Shown here piece after piece: positions 1 through 10,474 of a stretch of DNA of 64,000 bases. The notes under the pieces are model-generated. The model had not been told where the DNA came from. It made no database searches and worked only from the letters and a program-made list of their open reading frames with translations. The DNA is from Actinopolymorpha sp. NPDC004070 (GTDB taxonomy: Bacteria; Actinomycetota; Actinomycetes; Propionibacteriales; Actinopolymorphaceae), in assembly GCF_040610475.1 (NCBI RefSeq), contig NZ_JBEXMJ010000002.1, forward strand, positions 527,541-591,540. The letters run 5' to 3'. The position numbers and the translations under genes were made by a program. How positions within the stretch are numbered: the first letter of the stretch is position 1; each line of letters opens with the position of its first letter.

Positions 1-1
1 C

Positions 2-79
2 GATCCCGTGGTGCCGGTCGAACCCGCGACGGCTACCGCCGGTACGAGGACGGCAGAGGATGACCTGCCACCGTTCTGA
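2..79 (+). CDS. C-terminal end of an unidentified protein (partial)
   Basis: The frame entering from the left edge reads about 25 residues rich in Pro, Val, Ala and Thr, ends in an acidic-hydrophobic tail (EDDLPPF) and stops with TGA at 77-79. Codon third positions are GC-rich, as in real genes of this window. Too little is present to name a family. It could also be a chance open frame at the window edge. Confidence 0.35.
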   Translation, partial: DPVVPVEPATATAGTRTAEDDLPPF

Positions 80-274
80 GGGCACAGCTGGCCGAGTCGG
101 ACCTTCCCGCCCGGACCGGCTGGCCGATAGTGGCGCCCCGGACCCGGGCCCCGACGCGGGGCTGACAGAGTGGACGGAGTGCGGCGATCGCCCGGCCTTA
201 CGGCCGACCGGTCGCCGGTGTCCGGATCCAGGGCGGTGGTGGGAGATGATCCGCGGATGCGACGGAGGAGTCCG

Positions 275-1315
275 GTGACACGTGACGGTGCCGAGGCCGG
301 AGCGAGGGTGAGCGCGAATACCGACGAGCCGGCTGCCGGCCACGGTCTGGTCGGGCGTTCCCCCGACGCGTGCTCGATCCTTTCCGCGACGTACGACGAA
401 CCCATCGCCGGATCGGCCGCGACCGCGACGACCTGGCTGTGCATCGAACAGCCCGGCCCCTACGGCGCGGACGCGCTGGTGGAGAGCCATTTCGACGTCG
501 AACTCGGCGGGGAGCTCGCCGCCCGGGCGAAGGGCACCGGCGTACGCATCCAGTTGATCCGACGCCCCGGACGGCACGCCGACGCGCATCCCCCGGACAC
601 GTTGCCCGGTGGCCGCCGGGTTTTCGTGGCCCACACCGGCACCGGGGCGACCTGGCTGCGGGCGGCGGTCGTCGACGACCCCCGGTCCCTGCTCGACCTC
701 GACCTCGCGGCGCTGACGGCAGGCGAGGAGCCGCTCGGGTGGGGGGAACGGCTCGCGGGGCCGGTCCTGCTGGTGTGCAGCAACGGCCGCCGCGACCTGT
801 GCTGCGCGTTGGTCGGACGTCCGCTCGCGGGTGAGCTCGCCCGGCGCCACGCCGCGGACGATCCGGCGGGCGGCACCGTCTGGGAGACCACGCACACCGG
901 CGGCCACCGGTTCGCGCCGACCGCGGTGCTGCTGCCCACCGGCTACCTGTACGGCCGGCTGGACGTCGACTTCGCCGAGCACGTGCTCGCCGAGGCCAGG
1001 GCCGGGCGGATGGTGACCGAACGCTGCCGCGGCCGGTCCACCTGGTCGGCGCCGGGCCAGGTGGCCGAACTCGCCGTCCGCGAGCTGACAGGTGAGACCG
1101 ACCCGGACGCCGTACGACCAGAGCCCGAGGTGCCCGACGCGTCGGGATGGCGGGTACGAGTGGTCGCGGGGGGCCGGGCCTGGACCGTCACCGGCCGGGA
1201 GGAGACCCTCCGCCCGGACCGCAAGACCAGCTGCGCCAAGGCACCGTTGACGCCCACTGCTCACGTGGTCACCGAGGTCGGCGAGGCCGAGCCCGCCGGC
1301 GTACGCACCGGCTGA
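275..1315 (+). CDS. sucrase/ferredoxin-like family protein (thioredoxin-like fold)
   Basis: A protein of about 346 aa that resembles the sucrase/ferredoxin-like family, whose members carry a thioredoxin-like [2Fe-2S] ferredoxin domain; their physiological role is poorly known. Visible hallmarks are the cysteine cluster in CSNGRRDLCC and the following GGHRFAPTAVLLP segment, together typical of this family. The GTG at 275 was chosen because GGAGGAG lies at 264-270; in-frame ATGs at 170 and 257 and a GTG at 308 are alternatives. No partner gene follows on the same strand, since the next gene is convergent. The cytoplasm is the likely location because no signal peptide or membrane segment is seen. 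Confidence 0.7.
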   Translation: MTRDGAEAGARVSANTDEPAAGHGLVGRSPDACSILSATYDEPIAGSAATATTWLCIEQPGPYGADALVESHFDVELGGELAARAKGTGVRIQLIRRPGRHADAHPPDTLPGGRRVFVAHTGTGATWLRAAVVDDPRSLLDLDLAALTAGEEPLGWGERLAGPVLLVCSNGRRDLCCALVGRPLAGELARRHAADDPAGGTVWETTHTGGHRFAPTAVLLPTGYLYGRLDVDFAEHVLAEARAGRMVTERCRGRSTWSAPGQVAELAVRELTGETDPDAVRPEPEVPDASGWRVRVVAGGRAWTVTGREETLRPDRKTSCAKAPLTPTAHVVTEVGEAEPAGVRTG

Positions 1316-1336
1316 GCGGGACCTGCGTCACGCAGG

Positions 1337-2122
1337 TCAGGCCTCGCGGGCGTGCGTACCGGCGTCCAGCACCCGGGCAGGGGCGATCGCGGCGGCGAAC
1401 TCGTCCGCGTGCGCGGCCACCCACGCGTACGCGGCACGGACGTCCGCGACCGCGGCGGCCGCCACCTCGTCTCCTGCTCCGGCGGCATCGGAGGCGGCCA
1501 GCCCGCGCCAGCAGCGGTCCTGCCACCACAGGATCGTCTCCACCAGGTCGGCCCGGTCGCGGGGCAGCAGGCCGTACGCGTCGGCGATCAGGGCCACCAG
1601 CCTCGCCGGGCCGGCGGCGCTGGCCCGGCGCGGCCCGAGGTCGAGGAACTGCCAGCACACCAGCGCCACGTCGTGCACGCGGCGGCCCGGGCCGGCGAGA
1701 TCCCAGCCGACGAACGCGTACGGACGCAGCCCGGCCTCCTCCTCGCGGTAGACCGTGGTGCGCGGCGCCAGGTCGTGGTGGCAGGCGACCTCCTGGTCAC
1801 CGGCGAGATGGGTGCCCGCGGTCAGGTCGTGGAACTGCCGGACCAGCTTCGCCACCTTGACCAGGCTGTCCTCCGACCAGACCGGCGGCGGCTGGGCGAC
1901 CTCCCACGCGACGTGCCCGTCGAGCCGGCCGAGAACCTCGCGGCCGTCACGGTCGACGCGGTATCGGGGCGCGCCGGGCCAGCCGTAGTGGCCGAGGTGG
2001 CAGAGAAGATCGTGGACGTACGAGGGGTCTGCCGCCGGCACCGTCCACGGGTCGGGGTCCTCGACCCGTGGGACCCGGGCGGCCTCGGCGCGGTGGCGAC
2101 CCGTCGTGCTCTCGGCGGCCAT
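1337..2122 (-). CDS. phosphotransferase family protein (APH/choline-kinase fold)
   Basis: About 261 aa with the aminoglycoside-phosphotransferase (APH) fold. The catalytic-loop motif appears as [12 protein letters not shown], and the metal-binding DFG-equivalent as [14 protein letters not shown]. Family members phosphorylate aminoglycosides, macrolides, homoserine, choline or other small alcohols, so the substrate cannot be read from sequence. The ATG at 2122 is assumed; a GTG at 2137 would add five residues. A second protein of the same family lies at 51078-51887. The gene converges on the ferredoxin-like gene with 21 bp between the stops, and is divergent from the thiolase gene. Confidence 0.72.
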   Translation of the reverse strand: MAAESTTGRHRAEAARVPRVEDPDPWTVPAADPSYVHDLLCHLGHYGWPGAPRYRVDRDGREVLGRLDGHVAWEVAQPPPVWSEDSLVKVAKLVRQFHDLTAGTHLAGDQEVACHHDLAPRTTVYREEEAGLRPYAFVGWDLAGPGRRVHDVALVCWQFLDLGPRRASAAGPARLVALIADAYGLLPRDRADLVETILWWQDRCWRGLAASDAAGAGDEVAAAAVADVRAAYAWVAAHADEFAAAIAPARVLDAGTHAREA

Positions 2123-2283
2123 CCCGACAGGGTGCACCGTCCGCCCCCCGGCGCGCTACCCGTCCCGAAGGATCCGCCGGCAATCACCAGATCCCTCGCG
2201 TAACGGCGTGTAATCAGCCCGAATCCCCTCGGGAAACGACCGTTGCGGCGCCCGCGGCCGCGGCGAGGGGGCAAGCTGGGGGC

Positions 2284-3486
<1,203 letters not shown>

Positions 3487-3515
3487 GTGACCGTCCGGCT
3501 GGGCGGCTGCGCTGG

Positions 3516-3767
3516 TCAGCCGTCGAGCACCGCGAGGGTGAGCCTCGCCAGCCGGGCCGGGTCGGCGATCACGTCGTACGCCGCGATCTGGTCCTGTTCG
3601 ATCGCGAACGTGACCGCCAGCAGCGGTCGGCCCTCGTGCGCGACGACAAGGCCCGGCGCACCGTCGACCAGGACGAGTTCGGCGGCCCGGGCCCGGGCGG
3701 CGAAGTGGAGCGTCTCGTCGATGACGGACTCGATGCCGCTGACCCGGGTCGCCGCGCCCACCGCCAC
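3516..3767 (-). pseudogene. C-terminal remnant of an ECF41/SigJ-like sigma factor (SnoaL-like domain)
   Basis: The 83-aa frame opens with GTG and reads VDGAPGLVVAHEGRPLLAVTF followed by a NPxKL-like end (IADPARLARL), with an upstream VSGIESV segment. These match the extreme C-terminus of ECF41/SigJ sigma factors, where a SnoaL-like domain controls sigma activity. The sigma-2 and sigma-4 regions are absent: upstream there are only about 54 bp, holding a tandem repeat, before the sulfatase stop. It is therefore most likely a leftover fragment. A purine-rich stretch precedes the GTG, so expression as a stand-alone mini-domain cannot be excluded. Confidence 0.6.
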
Positions 3768-3775
3768 CTCAGCCC

Positions 3776-3815
3776 CTAGCCAACCCCGCTAGCCAACCCC
3801 GCTAGCCCAACCCCG
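3776..3815. repeat. 13-bp tandem repeat, about three copies
   Basis: CTAGCCAACCCCG occurs at 3776-3788 and 3789-3801, and a 14-bp variant with one extra C at 3802-3815. The array sits between the sulfatase stop and the sigma-factor remnant. Read on the minus strand each unit supplies CTAG, so it breaks reading frames. It may mark a slippage or rearrangement scar. Confidence 0.9.
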
Positions 3816-3821
3816 CGTGCT

Positions 3822-5249
3822 CTACCGGTCGCCGTCCTCGCACGGTTCGTCGGCGTACTGCGCCTGCAGGCGGGCCAGCTCGGCCCGCAACTCCTCGCGC
3901 ACGCCGGCATAGGCCGGATCGCCCCACACGTTGGTGAGTTCGGCCGGGTCGCGTTCGAGGTCGAACAGCTCCCACTCCGGCGGCATCGTCCGGTCCGACG
4001 CGCCGGGCAGGCCGAAGCCGCGGGCGTAGTAGTAGATGAGCTTGTACCGCTGCGTGCGGACGCCGTAGTGGGCCTCGACGTGGTGCGGCTCGTCGTCGTG
4101 TTCCCAGTAGCGGTAGTAGATCGAGTCCCGCCAGCCGTCCGGACGCTCGCCGCGCAGCAGCGGCCGCAGGCTCTCGCCCTGCATCCGCGGATGCGCCTCG
4201 AGACCGGCATAGTCGAGGAACGTCTGCGCGAAGTCGATGTTCAGCGCCATCGCGTCGGTGGTCGACCCGGCCGGCACCTCCGGCGGATAGCGCACCAGCA
4301 GCGGCATCCGCAGCGACTCGTCGTACATGAAGCGCTTGTCGTACCACCCGTGGTCGCCGAGGAAGAAGCCCTGGTCGGAGCTGTACGCCACGAGCGTGTC
4401 GTCGCGCAGTCCCTCCTCGTCGAGCACGTCGAGCAGCCGGCCGGTGTTTTCGTCCACCGACACCACGCAGCGCAGGTAGTCCTTGAGATACCGCTGGTAC
4501 GCCCACCGGGTCCGTTCCGGCTCGGTCAGCCCGGGTGGGAACGGCGCCTTGAGGTCGCGCTCGTTCAGGTCACGGCCGATCCGCATCCGGGCCTCGCGGG
4601 CCGCGCGCCCGTGCCCGGCGTGGTCGTCGAACAACGTGGCCGGCTCGGGCAGGTCCTCGTCGGCGAACAGCTTGGTGTGCGCGGTGTCCGGGTCCCAGCT
4701 GCGGTGCGGCGCCTTGTGGTGCAGCAGCAGGCAGAACGGCCGGTCCGGGTCCCGCTGCCGGATCCGTTCGATGGCCAGGTCGGTGAGGATCGTCGTGGTG
4801 TAACCGGGGACGGTGCGCCGCCCGTGCTCGGAGATCAGCTCCGGATCCCAGTACGGTCCCTGCCCGTCCAGCACCTCCCAGTAGTCGAAGCCCTGCGGGT
4901 CGTGCGCGCCGCCGTGGCCGAGGTGCCACTTCCCGGCCAGCCACGTCTGGTAGCCCGCGTCGCGCAGCATCGACACGAACGTCGGCTGCGCGGCGTCGAA
5001 GTGCGTCGACAACGTGCGGACGCCGTTGACGTGGCTGTAGGTGCCGGTGAGGATCGACGCCCGGCTCGGCGCGCACAGGGCGTTCGTGCAGTACGTCGCG
5101 TCGAACCGCATGCCCTCGTGCGCGAGACGGTCGAGGTTGGGCGTCTGCAGCAGGGTGTCGTCGTACGCGGAGATGGCGTGTGCGGCGTGGTCGTCGGTGA
5201 GGACCATGACGATGTTCGGCCGGCGGTCGGGGCGCTGGTCGGTCGGCAC
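3822..5249 (-). CDS. sulfatase (type I, formylglycine-dependent)
   Basis: About 475 aa of the S1 sulfatase/alkaline-phosphatase superfamily, hydrolysing a sulfate ester. The N-terminal metal site is TDDH (residues 18-21). The Cys to be converted to formylglycine lies in CAPSRASILTG (Cys about 59), the classic CxPSR pattern, so the enzyme needs a formylglycine-generating enzyme. The second metal site is SSDQGFFLGDHG, followed by YDKRFMYDESLRMP as in N-acetylglucosamine-6-, heparan- and choline-sulfatase relatives. GTG 5249 was chosen because GGAGGA lies about 8 nt upstream; an earlier in-frame GTG at 5306 lacks this. There is no signal peptide, so it is probably cytoplasmic. An N-terminal fragment of an FGE-like gene occurs at 55370-55603. 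Confidence 0.9.
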   Translation of the reverse strand: MPTDQRPDRRPNIVMVLTDDHAAHAISAYDDTLLQTPNLDRLAHEGMRFDATYCTNALCAPSRASILTGTYSHVNGVRTLSTHFDAAQPTFVSMLRDAGYQTWLAGKWHLGHGGAHDPQGFDYWEVLDGQGPYWDPELISEHGRRTVPGYTTTILTDLAIERIRQRDPDRPFCLLLHHKAPHRSWDPDTAHTKLFADEDLPEPATLFDDHAGHGRAAREARMRIGRDLNERDLKAPFPPGLTEPERTRWAYQRYLKDYLRCVVSVDENTGRLLDVLDEEGLRDDTLVAYSSDQGFFLGDHGWYDKRFMYDESLRMPLLVRYPPEVPAGSTTDAMALNIDFAQTFLDYAGLEAHPRMQGESLRPLLRGERPDGWRDSIYYRYWEHDDEPHHVEAHYGVRTQRYKLIYYYARGFGLPGASDRTMPPEWELFDLERDPAELTNVWGDPAYAGVREELRAELARLQAQYADEPCEDGDR

Positions 5250-5325
5250 GCGGGTTCCTCCGCTCGCGAACTGTCGGGCGGTCCGTCGCGGGTCGCCGCT
5301 GACCACGCGGGTACGACCCTACTCG

Positions 5326-5841
5326 CTAGGCGTCGGTGCGGAGCAGGCCGTAGATCACTGCGTCCCGCCAGGCGCCGTCCCGCCAGCAGACTTCGCGCAG
5401 CACGCCCTCGCGCCGGAAGCCGACCTTCTCCAGCGTTCGTTGTTCGGCGGTGTTCCCGGCCTCGACCCGAGCCTCGAGCCGGTGCACGGTCGTGAACCTG
5501 AACAGGTGGTCGACGAGCACCCGGTGTGCCTGCGTGCCGAGCCCGTTGCCGCGGTGCTCGGGCAGCAGTGCGGCACCGACCTCGAGGCAGGTGCCTTCGG
5601 GTCCGGCGTAGTCCAGTCCGCGCCAGGACACCAGGCCGGCGACCTCCCCGTCCACTGTGACGGCGAGCGCGGTGGAGTCCTCGCCCACGTAGCTGTCCTT
5701 TTCGAAGCGACGGCGGCGAATCTTCGGATCCACGAACCCGTGCCACTCGAAGGTGCCCAGCGCTTCCGGGTCCGTGCACAGGCGATCCAGGACGTCCAGG
5801 TCGGCCTCGAGGAAGGCGCGCAGCAACAGTCGTTCGGCCAT
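5326..5841 (-). CDS. GNAT family N-acetyltransferase (RimJ/RimL type)
   Basis: 171 aa with the RimJ/RimL-like GNAT layout: N-terminal RLLLRAF, a central ALLPEHRGNGLGTQA acetyl-CoA loop, then NTAEQRTLEKVGFRREGVLRE, which is characteristic of N-alpha or small-molecule acetylation enzymes. The substrate is unknown. No Shine-Dalgarno is seen. Instead TAGCAT stands exactly 6 nt before the ATG (minus strand), so the mRNA is probably leaderless. The gene lies 76 bp upstream of the sulfatase start on the same strand and could be read together with it. Confidence 0.85.
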   Translation of the reverse strand: MAERLLLRAFLEADLDVLDRLCTDPEALGTFEWHGFVDPKIRRRRFEKDSYVGEDSTALAVTVDGEVAGLVSWRGLDYAGPEGTCLEVGAALLPEHRGNGLGTQAHRVLVDHLFRFTTVHRLEARVEAGNTAEQRTLEKVGFRREGVLREVCWRDGAWRDAVIYGLLRTDA

Positions 5842-5886
5842 CGGCCGATGCTAGCTCCGGTACCTGGACGGATCGCGGGCCGAGCA

Positions 5887-8004
5887 CTACACGGAGCGGG
5901 TCTCGACCTTCACCGGGGCGGACGTCTGCACCTCGACCTGGCCGGAAGCGTCCACGGCGACGGCCAGCGAATGCCCGGCGATCCGCAGCCCGCTCACCCG
6001 CAGCGGCCACCATGCGGCGAAGTCCGCCGCCGGCGCGACCCGCAGCGTCCCGCCCGGCACGTCCGGCTCCAGCCCGAGTGCGGCGGTGAGCATCACCACC
6101 GAGGCGGCCGCCGACCACGCCTGCGGCCGGCACGAGGCGGGGTAGGCGAGCACCGGATCCCCGGCGTGGGCGTCGGTGCCGGCGAAGAGTTCCGGCAGCC
6201 GGAACGCGAAGTCGGGTGCGGTCCGCAGCAGTCCGAACGCCAGCGAGGCCGCGGCCCGGTGGTGGCCCGCGCGGGACAGCCCGAGCATGCCGATCGCGGT
6301 GTCGTGCGGCCACACCGAGCCGGAGTGGTAGCCGAGCGGGTTGAACCCGGCCGCGTCGGCGCTCATCGTGCGCAGGCCGTAGCCGCTGTCCAGGTCGGAC
6401 TCGGCCATCCTGGCCGCGACCCGGGCGGACTCCTCCGGGTTGAGCAGGCCGGTGCCGAGCAGGTGGCCGAGGTTGGAGGTGGCCGTGTCGACCGGCCGCT
6501 TCCCGCCGTCCAGGGCGATCGCGGGGAAGGAGCCGCGTCGGTCCGACACCCAGAAAGTCGTACGGAAGCGCTCGCGCATCACCTCCGCCCAGTCCCGCAG
6601 CCGGTCCGCCCCGGGCCGGCCGAACGCCTCCAGCAGGGCCGCGCCACCGATGGCCGCCTCGTGGGCGTACGCCTGCGCCTCGCTGAGCGCGATCGACGGG
6701 TCGGCGATGGTGCCGTCGGGGAACTGGATGGAGTCGTTGGAGTCCTTCCAGCCCTGGTTGGCCAGGCCGTGCCCGGACTCGTCGATGTACTCCAGGAAGC
6801 CGTCACCGTCGGCGTCGGCGTCCCCGGTCAGCCAGCCGAGCGCGGCCTCCAGCGGGTCGAGGAACTCGGTGACCTCCTCGGCCGGCATGCCCCAGCGCCA
6901 GGCGTCGTGCAGGAGCGAGATCCACAGCGCGGTGGCGTCGATCGTCCCGAAGTACAGCGGCGGGAGCCCGCCGGGACCGCCGACGGCCAGGGTGTCCTGG
7001 CGTACCTCGTGCAGGATCTTGCCCGGCGCCTCGGCGGTGTCCGGGTTGGTCTTGGTGCCCTGCCGGCGGGCGAGGGTCCGCAGCGTGCCGCGGGCGAGGT
7101 CGGTGCCGAGCGGCAGGGTGAGCCGGGCCGCCCACAGCGAGTCCCGGCCGAACAACGTGAAGAACCACGGGCTGCCGGCGGCGAGGAACACGTCGTCCGG
7201 CGCCATCGGGTCGGCGAGCGCGAGCGCGGCCAGGTCCTCCACGCTGCGGTCGACCAGCCGTTCCAGCTCGGCCGGTCCGGAGACGTCGACCTCGGACCAG
7301 CCGGGGCCGTCAGCCGCGGGCAGGAAGGCACTGGTGGCTGTCACCGGCTCGGCGCCGCCGGCGGCAGCGATCCGCTCGACGGTGAGCCGCAGCGAGGTCG
7401 ACCAGCGGGTCCGCGCGGGCAGGCTGACGCGCCAGGCGAACACCGCGTGGCGCTCGGCGTCGGTCTCGTACATGACCGGCGTCCGCTCGTCCCCGTGCGT
7501 TCCAGCACCGTCCGCGGCCAGCAACGTCACCCGGACGTCCTCGCCGTCCCAGGCGCAGGTGCCCGAACCCGCCGAGGTCAGAGCCGCCAGGGGTGGCCGA
7601 CCGCCGCGGCGTACGTCGTCCATGGCGGCGAGGTCGGACCCGGCCCGCACCCGTACGACGCACTCCACCGCGGTCCGGGCGGCGTTGACCAGCGTCAGGG
7701 TCTCCTCGATGCCGTCCGGACCGGCCCGGCGTTCGCGCTCGACCCGCACCGTCGAGTCGGCACCGGGGTCGCCCAGGTCGCGCGCCACGCTCACGAACCG
7801 TGCCGTACCGGCGTCGTGGACGGCGTGCCCGACCGGCGTCGGCTCCACGCCGTTGACATCGACCAGCAGGGTGGACAGGGCGCGCCGGTCGTGCAGGAGC
7901 ACGCCCTGCACGCCACCGGGCCGGATCTGCCCGTCCGCATCGGACAGTGCGACTGCGGGGGCGTGCACGCAGCTGACCAGCTCGTGCAGGAACGGTTGCG
8001 GCAT
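5887..8004 (-). CDS. glycogen-debranching-type alpha-glucosidase (amylo-alpha-1,6-glucosidase-like)
   Basis: 705 aa with an N-terminal glycogen-debranching N-terminal domain (residues about 1-220; the HDRRALSTLLVDVNG motif is typical) and a C-terminal (alpha/alpha)6-barrel glycosidase domain. Within the barrel WFFTLFGRDSLWAARL, NQGWKDSNDSI and HSGSVWPHDTAIG carry the expected acidic residues. Family members act on alpha-glucosides, trehalose-like sugars or glycerate glycosides, so the exact substrate is not known. The ATG at 8004 has GAGGAG about 7 nt upstream; a much longer open frame reaching 8421 lacks family similarity before this point. Upstream repeats at 8050-8108 suggest transcriptional control. 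It is divergent from fadJ-like. Confidence 0.85.
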   Translation of the reverse strand: MPQPFLHELVSCVHAPAVALSDADGQIRPGGVQGVLLHDRRALSTLLVDVNGVEPTPVGHAVHDAGTARFVSVARDLGDPGADSTVRVERERRAGPDGIEETLTLVNAARTAVECVVRVRAGSDLAAMDDVRRGGRPPLAALTSAGSGTCAWDGEDVRVTLLAADGAGTHGDERTPVMYETDAERHAVFAWRVSLPARTRWSTSLRLTVERIAAAGGAEPVTATSAFLPAADGPGWSEVDVSGPAELERLVDRSVEDLAALALADPMAPDDVFLAAGSPWFFTLFGRDSLWAARLTLPLGTDLARGTLRTLARRQGTKTNPDTAEAPGKILHEVRQDTLAVGGPGGLPPLYFGTIDATALWISLLHDAWRWGMPAEEVTEFLDPLEAALGWLTGDADADGDGFLEYIDESGHGLANQGWKDSNDSIQFPDGTIADPSIALSEAQAYAHEAAIGGAALLEAFGRPGADRLRDWAEVMRERFRTTFWVSDRRGSFPAIALDGGKRPVDTATSNLGHLLGTGLLNPEESARVAARMAESDLDSGYGLRTMSADAAGFNPLGYHSGSVWPHDTAIGMLGLSRAGHHRAAASLAFGLLRTAPDFAFRLPELFAGTDAHAGDPVLAYPASCRPQAWSAAASVVMLTAALGLEPDVPGGTLRVAPAADFAAWWPLRVSGLRIAGHSLAVAVDASGQVEVQTSAPVKVETRSV

Positions 8005-8049
8005 CGGCGTCTCCTCACCACGGGGCGGTCCGTCCGCCGGTCCGTCTCC

Positions 8050-8108
8050 GACCAGATCCCGACCAGATCCCGATCTTTCCTTATCGTTATCGATCTGAAT
8101 CGATCTGA
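8050..8108. promoter_or_regulatory. repeat-rich control region between the debranching gene and the FadJ-like gene
   Basis: This AT-richer patch contains GACCAGATCCC twice (8050-8060 and 8061-8071), ATCGTT/ATCGAT/ATCGAT at about 8083-8104, and CGATCTGA twice (8091-8098, 8101-8108). It lies 46-104 bp upstream of the glucosidase ATG and is the only low-GC part of the 331-bp divergent intergenic region. The pattern suggests a multi-site operator, perhaps for a sugar-responsive regulator. The regulator is not identified. Confidence 0.45.
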
Positions 8109-8335
8109 TCTTGGGACGGGGGCTGGCGCCCGAACCGGTTGGCGCAGGATTGTGTCCTACGTTCGGTCCGCCAGTGTGGCCGGTCCGACCGTTCGGCTCG
8201 TCGGCGGGACCGGCTCCGGCCCGTGGGCGCGCCGACGTACGGACTGAAGGCGTGACCGGGCGGGTAGCGTCTCCACACAACACTGCGACAACCCTCCGCG
8301 ACAACACCGCCGTCCCGAGCTTGGGTGAGGACGTG

Positions 8336-10474
8336 ATGACAGACGCCGTGCGGTACGACAGGGACGCCGACGGTGTCGTCACGCTGACGTTCGACCAGCC
8401 GGGCCAGTCGGCCAACGTCATGAACGCCGACTACATGACGGCGATGGGCGCGTCGGTCGACCGGCTCGAACGCGACCGCGACGCGGGCGAGCTCCGCGGG
8501 GTGATCCTCGCCTCGGCCAAGCCGACCTTCTTCGCCGGCGGCGACCTGGAGATGCTGCGCGACGTCGACCGCGGTGATCTCGCGGAGTTCCGCGGCTTCC
8601 TGACCGACGTCAAGGCGCAGTTGCGTCGGCTCGAACGCCTCGGCCGCCCCGTGGTCGCCGCGATCAACGGGTCCGCGCTTGGTGGCGGCCTGGAGATCGC
8701 GCTGGCCTGCCACCGCCGGATCGCGCTGGACGACCCGGCGGTGAGGATCGGCTTCCCCGAGGTGACGCTGGGGCTGCTGCCCGGTGCCGGTGGCATCGTC
8801 CGGTCGGTCCGGCTGCTCGGCCTCACCGCCGCGCTTCCGCTGCTGGTCGAGGGCACCCAGCTCGGTCCCGGTGCGGCCGCCAAGGCGGGGCTGGTCGACG
8901 AGTTGGCCGCGACACCGGAGGACGTGCTCGCCAGGGCCCGCGGCTGGATCGACGCGCGGGCCGCCGAGGCCGAGGGGCCGGTCCAGCCCTGGGACCACAA
9001 GGGGTTCCGGGTGCCTGGCCAGCCCACCGACGCCCAGGGGTACGCCGCGCTGTCGGCCGCTCCGGCGATGCTGACCAGTCGTACACACGGTGCCTACCTC
9101 GCACCCGAACGCATCCTCGCCGCCGCCGTCGAGGGCAGCTTCGTCGACGTCGACACCGCGCTGGAGATCGAGACGAGGTACTTCTGCGACCTGGTGACCG
9201 GCCAGGTCGCGAAGAACATGATCGGCACGCTGTGGTTCGGCCGGAACGAGGTGGCCCGCGGCGCGTCCAAGCCACCGGGCTACGAGAAGCGGCCGGTGCG
9301 CACGCTCGGCGTGCTCGGCGCGGGGATGATGGGCGCCGGGATCGCCCACGTCAGTGCGTACGCCGGCATCGACGTCGTACTCGCCGACGTCACCGCCGAC
9401 CAGGCCCGCGCCGGGCGGGACCGGGTCGCCGCGCTGCTGGACGAGCGGGTGGCGAAGGGCCGGCTCACGCCCGGCCGCCGGGACGAGGTGCTGTCCCGGA
9501 TCACCGTCACCGACACCGGGCCCGGCATGGAGGCGCTGGCCGAGTGCGACCTGGTGGTGGAGGCGGTGTTCGAGGACCGCGCGGTGAAGAACGCCGTCCA
9601 CGCCGCGGCCGAACGCGCCGCGCCCCGGGCGTTCCTCGCGTCCAACACCTCGACCCTGCCGATCACCGGCCTGGCCGCGGCGGTCCAGGCGCCGGAGCGC
9701 TTCGTCGGGTTGCACTTCTTCTCACCGGTCCACCGGATGCCGCTGGTGGAGATCATCCGCGGCGCGCAGACCTCGCCGGTGACGCTGGCCGCGGCCTTCG
9801 ACTTCGTACGCCAGATCGGCAAGCTGCCGATCATCGTCAACGACGGCCGCGGCTTCTTCACCTCCCGGGTGTTCGGCACCTACGTCACCGAGGGCATCGC
9901 CATGGTGGTCGAGGGTGTGCCGCCGGCCGTGGTGGAGAACACCGCGAGGACGGCGGGCTTCCCGGTCGGCCCGCTGGCGGTCGCCGACGAGGTGAGCCTC
10001 ACCCTGCTGGCCCGGGTACGGGCGCAGGAAATGGCAGACCTCGCGGCGGAGGGGCACACGCCCGCGCCCTCTCCGGCGTACGACGTGATCGAGGCGATGG
10101 TGGAGCTGAACCGGCCCGGCAAGGGCGGCGGCGCCGGTTTCTACGACTACGGGGGAGACGACGGGAGAAGGCTGTGGCCGGAGCTGGCGGAGCGGTTCGC
10201 CACCGGGTCCGGTGAGGTGCCGGTCGGCGACGTCGCCGACCGGTTGCTGTTCGTCCAGGCGCTGGAGGCGTTGCGCTGTCTGAACGAGGGGGTCGTTCAG
10301 ACGGCTCGCGACGCCAACGTGGGCACCGTGCTCGGGATCGGCTTCCCGGCCTGGACCGGCGGTGCGGCGCAGTTCGTCTCGGCATCCGGTGGGCCCGCGG
10401 TGTTCACGGCGCGTGCCAAGGAGCTGATGGCGCGTTACGGCGAACGGTTCCAGCCACCTCCCATCAAGTGGTGA
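8336..10474 (+). CDS. enoyl-CoA hydratase / 3-hydroxyacyl-CoA dehydrogenase fusion (FadB/FadJ-like)
   Basis: 712-aa multifunctional beta-oxidation protein. The hydratase domain (residues about 1-190) has the oxyanion and GGGLE segment, with catalytic Glu at about 120 and 142 (NGSALGGGLE; PEVTLGLLPGAGG). The dehydrogenase part starts at about 320 with the NAD-binding GVLGAGMMGAGIAH motif; the catalytic His is near 460 in HFFSPVHRMPLVE. Two C-terminal 3HCDH domains follow. It hydrates trans-2-enoyl-CoA and oxidises the 3-hydroxyacyl-CoA, probably with a separate thiolase such as that at 2284. ATG 8336 is preceded by GGTGAGG; the GTG one codon upstream is an alternative. The stop codon overlaps a palindrome that serves the next gene. 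Confidence 0.93.
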   Translation: MTDAVRYDRDADGVVTLTFDQPGQSANVMNADYMTAMGASVDRLERDRDAGELRGVILASAKPTFFAGGDLEMLRDVDRGDLAEFRGFLTDVKAQLRRLERLGRPVVAAINGSALGGGLEIALACHRRIALDDPAVRIGFPEVTLGLLPGAGGIVRSVRLLGLTAALPLLVEGTQLGPGAAAKAGLVDELAATPEDVLARARGWIDARAAEAEGPVQPWDHKGFRVPGQPTDAQGYAALSAAPAMLTSRTHGAYLAPERILAAAVEGSFVDVDTALEIETRYFCDLVTGQVAKNMIGTLWFGRNEVARGASKPPGYEKRPVRTLGVLGAGMMGAGIAHVSAYAGIDVVLADVTADQARAGRDRVAALLDERVAKGRLTPGRRDEVLSRITVTDTGPGMEALAECDLVVEAVFEDRAVKNAVHAAAERAAPRAFLASNTSTLPITGLAAAVQAPERFVGLHFFSPVHRMPLVEIIRGAQTSPVTLAAAFDFVRQIGKLPIIVNDGRGFFTSRVFGTYVTEGIAMVVEGVPPAVVENTARTAGFPVGPLAVADEVSLTLLARVRAQEMADLAAEGHTPAPSPAYDVIEAMVELNRPGKGGGAGFYDYGGDDGRRLWPELAERFATGSGEVPVGDVADRLLFVQALEALRCLNEGVVQTARDANVGTVLGIGFPAWTGGAAQFVSASGGPAVFTARAKELMARYGERFQPPPIKW

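Noticed and set aside
5041..8247. Long plus-strand frame opposite the sulfatase, GNAT and debranching genes
   Set aside because: Composition is that of an antisense shadow, and no ribosome site or known domain is present.
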